64,000 nucleotides of DNA from Nocardia fusca NBRC 14340 (GTDB lineage: Bacteria; Actinomycetota; Actinomycetes; Mycobacteriales; Mycobacteriaceae), in contig NZ_BDCU01000017.1 in the NCBI RefSeq assembly GCF_001618425.1, positions 434,001-498,000 on the forward strand, in the 5' to 3' direction. Below, piece after piece: positions 59,166-64,000 of this stretch. The notes under the pieces were generated by a model. The model did not search any database. It was not told the DNA's origin and saw only the letters and a list, made by a program, of their open reading frames with translations. Both the position numbers and the translations under genes were made by a program. Positions within the stretch are counted from its first letter, which is position 1, and each line of letters begins with the position of its first letter.

Positions 59166-60689
59166 TCATCCGGCACGCGGGTGGCACAGCGCGGGGTCGG
59201 CGACATCGGCGCACGGCAGATTGCCGTAGGACCGGATCACGTCCTGACCGGCCTCACCGACGAGAAACCGCAGGAAACCGGCGCCCAGCGAGCCCGGCGC
59301 GAAATCACCGTGGCCGAACGCGTACTCCACTCCCCAGAACGGATAGCCGCCCGCGGCGAGCTCGTCCCGGGTGGCGCGCCGGCCGTCGATCGTCACCCCG
59401 ACCAACCCCGGAGCGTCGGCGGCGTCGCCGGATTCGCTGTAACCGATCGCACCGACCGTGGCGGCGACCTCGGCGAGCATATCGTCGGTATAGAGCGTCT
59501 GGCAGCGCCCGGCGGCAGCACCTCGCCGCAGTTCGCGGCAGGTCACGCCGGGTTCGGGTGGTTGCGGGGAATCGAGCAGGCGGGATTCGAAGGTCCAGCG
59601 CGAGCCCGAGCCGGCATAACGGTTGACGACACGTACCGGCTGATCGGCGCCGCCCACCTCGCGCCAGTTCGATACGCGCCCCTGGAACAGGTCGCGGATC
59701 TGCCCGGCCGTCAGATCCCGCACCCCCGCACTCGGATGGGCGACCACCGAGAACAGCGATACCGCCAGCGGCCGCTGCACCAGGGCCGGATAGTCCGCGC
59801 CCTTAGGTGCGTCACCGATAGCGAGCAGCCCGCCGTGACCACCGGCCTCGTCCTCGAGCCGGGCCATACCTCGTTCGCTGCCCTCGAAGCCGAAGGCGAA
59901 ACGGGCCCCGGGGCACATCTGCTCGTAGAGCCGGGCCGCCTCCCGGATCACGGGCTCGAAGGCAGTGGAACCGACCACGGTCAACTCACCGGTCGCGCAG
60001 CCCAGCGGCGCGGGCTCGGGTTCGGCGATATCGAGGACGGTCATCGCCGCGATGACCAGGACGAGGAACCCGGTGAGCGCCACCATCAGCAGTGAAACCC
60101 CGGTGCGGCCCTTCGTTCTGGTGAGACCCCCACCGGTCACCACACCCTGCATGACCGGGTCGGGGTAGGGACCGTGCCCCGACGTGCGTTCCAGAGTGGC
60201 CAGGATCTTGTAGTGATCGTTGCGGTTCAGCGGGACCTTGGGCAGGTCGATCACGCCGATACCCTGCTCGAGTTGCCGGTGCCCGAAACCCGACTCGGGT
60301 TCGAAACAGACGGCCAGGCCCGGATTGCTCAACTCGGTGACCGCCATCCCGATCACTTTGCGGTCCGGGAACTGCAGGTGCAGACCGGCCTGACTGTTCT
60401 GCGCGGTCACGTAGTCGGCGGCATCGATGGTGGTGGCGCCGTTGTTCTCGATCCGCACCAGCACCACCGACAGGTCCTGCAGATTACGCTCGGCGCCGTC
60501 GGAGGTCTGCCGGAGCTGTCGTAGCGCTCCCGCGTGCCCGGATTCGGTCTCCCCGGTGACCGGGGTGTCCATCTGCACCCGCCACCCGAGCCGTTTCCGG
60601 CCGACGACCACGAACTCCCACAGGAACGCGCCCATCGGTATCGCGATACCGGCCAGGGGCAGAACGAGATTGAACAACAGTTCGCTCAC
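59166..60689 (-). CDS. membrane-anchored PstS-like substrate-binding protein
   Basis: 507 residues from GTG 60689, no clear ribosome binding site. An N-terminal membrane helix (LVLPLAGIAIPMGAFLWEFVVV), a ~170-residue cytoplasmic-looking domain, a second helix (LLMVALTGFLVLVIAAMTVL, about 205-224), then a ~270-residue PstS/type-2 periplasmic binding domain: GELTVVGSTAFEPV, LTAGQIRDLFQGRVSNW and RYAGSGSRWTFE. No pst transporter genes are near. Likely a surface sensor or receptor for phosphate or another anion rather than a transporter component. Confidence 0.75.
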   Translation of the reverse strand: MSELLFNLVLPLAGIAIPMGAFLWEFVVVGRKRLGWRVQMDTPVTGETESGHAGALRQLRQTSDGAERNLQDLSVVLVRIENNGATTIDAADYVTAQNSQAGLHLQFPDRKVIGMAVTELSNPGLAVCFEPESGFGHRQLEQGIGVIDLPKVPLNRNDHYKILATLERTSGHGPYPDPVMQGVVTGGGLTRTKGRTGVSLLMVALTGFLVLVIAAMTVLDIAEPEPAPLGCATGELTVVGSTAFEPVIREAARLYEQMCPGARFAFGFEGSERGMARLEDEAGGHGGLLAIGDAPKGADYPALVQRPLAVSLFSVVAHPSAGVRDLTAGQIRDLFQGRVSNWREVGGADQPVRVVNRYAGSGSRWTFESRLLDSPQPPEPGVTCRELRRGAAAGRCQTLYTDDMLAEVAATVGAIGYSESGDAADAPGLVGVTIDGRRATRDELAAGGYPFWGVEYAFGHGDFAPGSLGAGFLRFLVGEAGQDVIRSYGNLPCADVADPALCHPRAG

Positions 60690-60859
60690 CAGTGGCTACC
60701 ATCCCCCGAATCGACACAGTTCCCACCATCTTTGGGCACCGGATACCGAAACCGGCCGAGCACGTGAACTGTTCGGCCGGCGTTCACCCCGCGGTCACCG
60801 CCGGCGCACCGAGGTGATCACCTCGTTCGGCCGCGACAGTGCCCGCCGCCGACCTGCCG

Positions 60860-61924
60860 TCACCGGCCGGGAGTACGGGTCCACGCCAGCAGTTCGTCCA
60901 CCGGGCGGGTGTTCACGATCCGCTCCGGCGGGACCTCGGCGGCCACCGCGCGGGCGCAGCCGTAGCCCTGCCAGTCCAGCTGGCCCGGTGCGTGCGCGTC
61001 GGTGTCGATGGAGAACTCGCAACCCATCTCGACGGCGAGCCGGATCAGCCGCGACGGCGGGTCCCGCCGCTCGGGACGGCTGTTGATCTCCACCGCCGTA
61101 CCGTAGCGGCGGCAGGCCTCGAACACGATCCGGGCGTCGAAGTCCGATTCCGGCCGGGTCCCGCGCCCGCCCTCGACCAACCGGCCGGTGCAGTGGCCGA
61201 GCACATCGACATTCGGATTCGCCACCGCGTACACCATCCGCCGGGTCATGGTGTCGCGGTCGTCGCGCAACCGCGAATGCACACTGGCGACGACGATATC
61301 GAGTTCGGCGAGCAGATCGGCGTCCTGGTCGAGCGAGCCGTCGTCGAGGATATCGACCTCGATCCCGGTCAGTACCCGCAGCGGCGCCAGTTCCGCATTG
61401 AGCGCGGCCACCACGTCCAGCTGCCGCCGCAGCCGGTCGGCCGAGAGTCCATTGGCCACGGTGAGCCGCGGCGAATGGTCGGTGAGGGCGCAGTACTCGT
61501 GCCCGATCGCGGCCGCACAGTTCATCATCTCGGCGATCGGGCTGCCACCGTCGGACCAGTCCGAATGCGTGTGCAGATCACCGCGCAGCAGTTCCCGCAG
61601 CGGCGCGCCTTCGGCACCGATCGGTTTCGCGGCGGCGCGCAGATCGGCCAGATAGCGGGGCACGGCCCCGGCGTACGCCTCCTCGATCACCGCGGCGGTT
61701 TTGGGGCCGATCCCCGGTAGCTCCTGCCAGCTGCGGTCCCGGCGGTACCGATCGGCCGCGGCATCGTCGAGGGCGGCGAGAATATCGGCGGCCCGACGGT
61801 AGGCCTTCACCCGGTGCGTCTGCGCCCGGTCGCGTTCGAGCCAGAACCCGATCTCGCGCAGGGCCGCGATGGGCCCCGGAGCGGGCGGTCCGGCCTGCTC
61901 CGGCCCTCGCGACTCGCCCGCCAC
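60860..61924 (-). CDS. PHP domain phosphoesterase with PolX-type HhH N-terminus
   Basis: 354 residues from GTG. The N-terminal ~100 residues hold a PolX-like 8-kDa/helix-hairpin-helix region (AYRRAADILAAL; ELPGIGPKTAAVIEEAYAG). The C-terminal PHP domain (about 112-350) has the metal ligands in RGDLHTHSDWSDGG, CALTDHSPR, GIEVDIL, VASVHS, VLGHCTGR and SIDTDAHAP. The nucleotidyltransferase palm of family X polymerases is missing. Probably a phosphatase or nuclease. Starts 3 bp after the stop of the DHFR-family gene, so the two are coupled. Confidence 0.85.
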   Translation of the reverse strand: MAGESRGPEQAGPPAPGPIAALREIGFWLERDRAQTHRVKAYRRAADILAALDDAAADRYRRDRSWQELPGIGPKTAAVIEEAYAGAVPRYLADLRAAAKPIGAEGAPLRELLRGDLHTHSDWSDGGSPIAEMMNCAAAIGHEYCALTDHSPRLTVANGLSADRLRRQLDVVAALNAELAPLRVLTGIEVDILDDGSLDQDADLLAELDIVVASVHSRLRDDRDTMTRRMVYAVANPNVDVLGHCTGRLVEGGRGTRPESDFDARIVFEACRRYGTAVEINSRPERRDPPSRLIRLAVEMGCEFSIDTDAHAPGQLDWQGYGCARAVAAEVPPERIVNTRPVDELLAWTRTPGR

Positions 61925-61927
61925 CGC

Positions 61928-62509
61928 CTACCCCACCCGGCTGTACTTCACGAAGGCGACACCGTCCTCGAAGACCTGGCTGGTGATCACCCGGAAACAC
62001 GCCGGATCCGGCAGTTGCGGGCCGGAGCCGAACAGCGGCCGCCCGCGACCCAGCACGATCGGATACAGCTTCAGGAACACCTGATCTATCTCCGGCAGCA
62101 GCGCCCGGGCCAGTTCACCACCCCCGCACAACCAGATGCCCAGACCGTGCTCCCGTTTGAGTTCGGCGACCGCGGTGACCGGATCGGCGGCGATCAGAGC
62201 CACCGCCGGGTCCGGCGGCTCGGTGAGCGTAGTGGACACCACGTACTGGCGTAGATGCGCGTACGGGTTCGCGGTGCCGGTACGGACCCCGAAATCGTGG
62301 GTCCTGCGGCCCATGATCACGGTGTCGAAGTTCGCGTTGCGCTTGGTGATACCGAGCGCTTCGCGCACCCGCGACGGCAACGTTTCCGGATACTGCGCGG
62401 TGATGGCGGGGCCGTGATCGCCGCCGACCGGGAAGAAGTCCACCGAGCCGTCCTCGGTGGCGATGAACCCATCGATGGTGGCGGCGACGTAGTAGGTGAG
62501 CTTGCGCAT
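61928..62509 (-). CDS. dihydrofolate reductase family (RibD C-terminal-like) protein
   Basis: 193 residues. ATG 62509 has GGGAGG at 6 bp. KLTYYVAATIDGFIATEDGSVDF, DTVIMGRRTHDFG, YVVSTTL and IWLCGGGELARALL match the DHFR-like RibD_C/YwjB type. Substrate not known; not the essential folate enzyme. Upstream of, and coupled to, the PHP gene. Confidence 0.88.
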   Translation of the reverse strand: MRKLTYYVAATIDGFIATEDGSVDFFPVGGDHGPAITAQYPETLPSRVREALGITKRNANFDTVIMGRRTHDFGVRTGTANPYAHLRQYVVSTTLTEPPDPAVALIAADPVTAVAELKREHGLGIWLCGGGELARALLPEIDQVFLKLYPIVLGRGRPLFGSGPQLPDPACFRVITSQVFEDGVAFVKYSRVG

Positions 62510-62590
62510 GGCCTGCCTCCCAGCCGGACCGGGTCGGTGATCTTGCGAGGCCCACCGTAACGCGCCGCCGGGCCGGGCGCGAGAGGCTCG

Positions 62591-63478
62591 TCAGGCGGAA
62601 ATGCGACGCCCGCGCGGTGGCGGCTGGCAACGCGGGCAGGAATAGGACGAGCGGTTCATGAACTTCTCCCGCACGATCACCGCCCCGCAACGCGGGCACG
62701 GCCGGTCGCCGCGCCCGTACACCGCCAGGGCGCGCTCGAAGTAGCCGGATTCGCCGTTCACATTCACATACAGGGCGTCGAAGGAGGTACCGCCGGCGGC
62801 GAGCGCGTCGGTCATCACCGCGCGGGCCTCGGCGAGCAGGGTGCGCAGTACCGGACGGGTGAGCGCCGAGGCGATCCGGCCGCCGTGCACCTTCGCCCGC
62901 CACAGCGCCTCGTCGGCGTAGATGTTGCCGATCCCGGAGACCACGGCCTGATCCAGCAGCACCCGTTTGATCTCGGTGTTCTTGGTCCGCAGCACACCGA
63001 CCACCCGCTCGGCGTCGAATCGGGGGTCCAACGGGTCGCGGGCGATATGCGCGAGCAGGTCGGGCAGCAGATCGCCGTCCACCTCCACCAGCGGTGCCAG
63101 CACCCAGCCGCCGAAGGTGCGCTGGTCGACGAAGCGCAGTTCACGCCCGTCGTCGAGGGTCGCCCGGATATGGGCGTGCTTCTCCACCGGGGCGCCGGCG
63201 GGCTGTACCAGCATCTGCCCGCTCATACCCAGATGCACGACCAGCGCGGTATCAGCGGATCCGCCGCCGGGTTCGTCGAAGGTGAGCCACAGATACTTCC
63301 CGCGCCGCTGCGCCGCGGCCACCGTGAGCCCGGTGAGCCGGGCCGCCATATCGGCGGCGCCCGGCTCGTGCCGGCGCACCGACCGCGGATGGGTGACGGC
63401 GACCGATTCGACGGTCCGCCCGCACAGATGTTCGGTGAGGCCGCGGCGCACGACCTCGACCTCGGGGAGTTCGGGCAT
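62591..63478 (-). CDS. mutM: formamidopyrimidine-DNA glycosylase
   Basis: Removes 8-oxoguanine and formamidopyrimidines from DNA and cuts the abasic site. 295 residues. [13 protein letters not shown] supplies the catalytic Pro1 (after Met removal) and Glu2; a conserved Lys lies in the N-terminal barrel (RGKYLWL). H2TH region [14 protein letters not shown], and a C-terminal zinc finger CPRCG...SYSCPRC with four Cys. The ATG directly follows the rnc stop (no gap), so translation is coupled, as in mycobacteria. Confidence 0.97.
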   Translation of the reverse strand: MPELPEVEVVRRGLTEHLCGRTVESVAVTHPRSVRRHEPGAADMAARLTGLTVAAAQRRGKYLWLTFDEPGGGSADTALVVHLGMSGQMLVQPAGAPVEKHAHIRATLDDGRELRFVDQRTFGGWVLAPLVEVDGDLLPDLLAHIARDPLDPRFDAERVVGVLRTKNTEIKRVLLDQAVVSGIGNIYADEALWRAKVHGGRIASALTRPVLRTLLAEARAVMTDALAAGGTSFDALYVNVNGESGYFERALAVYGRGDRPCPRCGAVIVREKFMNRSSYSCPRCQPPPRGRRISA

Positions 63479-64000
63479 TCAGGATTCGCCGGTCAACGCG
63501 CGGTAGGCGGCGCCCGCCGCCTTCTGCTCGGCTTCTTTCTTCGACCGGCCGACTCCCTGACCGTAGGCATCCCCGGCGATCACGGTGGTCGCGGTGAATT
63601 CCTTGTCGTGGTCGGGGCCGGTGGACGTGATCTCGTAGCTGGGTACACCGAGACCGCGTTCGGCGGTCAACTCCTGCAGGCTGGTCTTGAAGTCCAGCCC
63701 CGCGCCCATCCGCGGGCCGCGTTCGAGCAGGTCGGCGAACAGCCGCAGCACGACCTCGCGGGCCACGTCGATGCCGTGCTCGAGGTGGACGGCGCCGAGC
63801 AGCGATTCCATACCGTCGGCGAGGATGCTGGGCTTGTCCCGGCCACCGGTGAGTTCCTCACCTTTGCCGAGCAGCAGATGCGCGCCCAGACCACCCTCAC
63901 CCAGGTTGCGTGCCACCTCGGCGAGCGCGTGCATGTTCACCACACTCGCGCGCAGCTTGGCCAGCTCACCCTCGGATTTCTCCGGATGCTCATGGTAGAG
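63479..64000 (-). CDS. rnc: ribonuclease III, C-terminal part (truncated by window edge)
   Basis: The last 173 codons; the start lies beyond the right edge. Cleaves double-stranded RNA in rRNA maturation. Visible: the end of the catalytic domain with [18 protein letters not shown] (catalytic Asp and Glu) and the double-stranded-RNA-binding domain ([20 protein letters not shown] to [18 protein letters not shown]). The stop codon directly adjoins the mutM ATG. Confidence 0.95.
   Translation of the reverse strand, partial: LYHEHPEKSEGELAKLRASVVNMHALAEVARNLGEGGLGAHLLLGKGEELTGGRDKPSILADGMESLLGAVHLEHGIDVAREVVLRLFADLLERGPRMGAGLDFKTSLQELTAERGLGVPSYEITSTGPDHDKEFTATTVIAGDAYGQGVGRSKKEAEQKAAGAAYRALTGES

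Overview
The window reads as the chromosome of a high-GC actinobacterium of the Mycobacteriales, most likely Nocardia or a close relative in the Nocardiaceae. The gene order follows a block I know from Mycobacterium tuberculosis (about Rv2864c to Rv2925c): penicillin-binding lipoprotein, GNAT, ispG, rip, dxr, rlmN, cdsA, frr, pyrH, tsf, rpsB, M23 peptidase, xerC, dprA, comM, yraN, DUF2469, rnhB, lepB, rplS, trmD, rimM, khpA, rpsP, ffh, glnD, glnB, amt, ftsY, smc, acyP, osmC, mutM, rnc. Genus is an inference from proteins and synteny; no rRNA or tRNA gene was found to confirm it. Most core genes lie on the minus strand, so they are transcribed from right to left.

Layout. 1-5.8 kb: cell-wall lipoprotein, GNAT, and the MEP-pathway genes ispG and dxr with the site-2 protease rip; dxr/rip point away from ispG, unlike the M. 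tuberculosis order. 6-8 kb: two small orphan genes and an L-2-hydroxyglutarate oxidase. 8.2-14.5 kb: rlmN, lapA-like gene, cdsA, frr, pyrH, tsf, rpsB, with clear hairpins around tsf. 14.5-18.2 kb: a weakly supported Arg/Pro-rich ORF, an M23 peptidase and two DUF202 membrane proteins. 18.2-25.5 kb: xerC, a coupled yraN-comM-dprA operon, DUF2469, rnhB, lepB, rplS. 25.6-31.8 kb: membrane protein, tex, an acyl-CoA synthetase and a divergent GAF-LuxR regulator, placed between rplS and the trmD-rimM-khpA-rpsP operon. 34.1-36 kb: a membrane-anchored VWA protein. 36.1-44.6 kb: ffh, a small orphan, and the nitrogen-control set amt-glnB-glnD with a GlnR-like operator upstream of amt, then ftsY.

44.6-53.6 kb is the accessory part. 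About 9 kb of mostly plus-strand DNA separates ftsY from smc, which are adjacent in M. tuberculosis. It holds a DUF2237 gene, a 77-residue secreted protein, two back-to-back gene remnants (an alpha/beta-hydrolase and an HxlR-type regulator whose 5' ends have both been lost at one junction), and a 1971-residue non-ribosomal peptide synthetase with the order C-A-T-C-T-R. A near-perfect inverted repeat resembling an IdeR/DtxR iron box lies just upstream of the synthetase start. This single-gene, putatively iron-controlled NRPS, with one adenylation domain serving two carrier proteins and a reductive release domain, is the best candidate here for an undescribed system.

53.6-64 kb: smc, DUF1707 membrane protein, acylphosphatase, OsmC-family protein, a 47-residue membrane protein, a PstS-like anchored binding protein, a PHP hydrolase coupled to a DHFR-family reductase, mutM, and the 3' part of rnc, which runs off the window.
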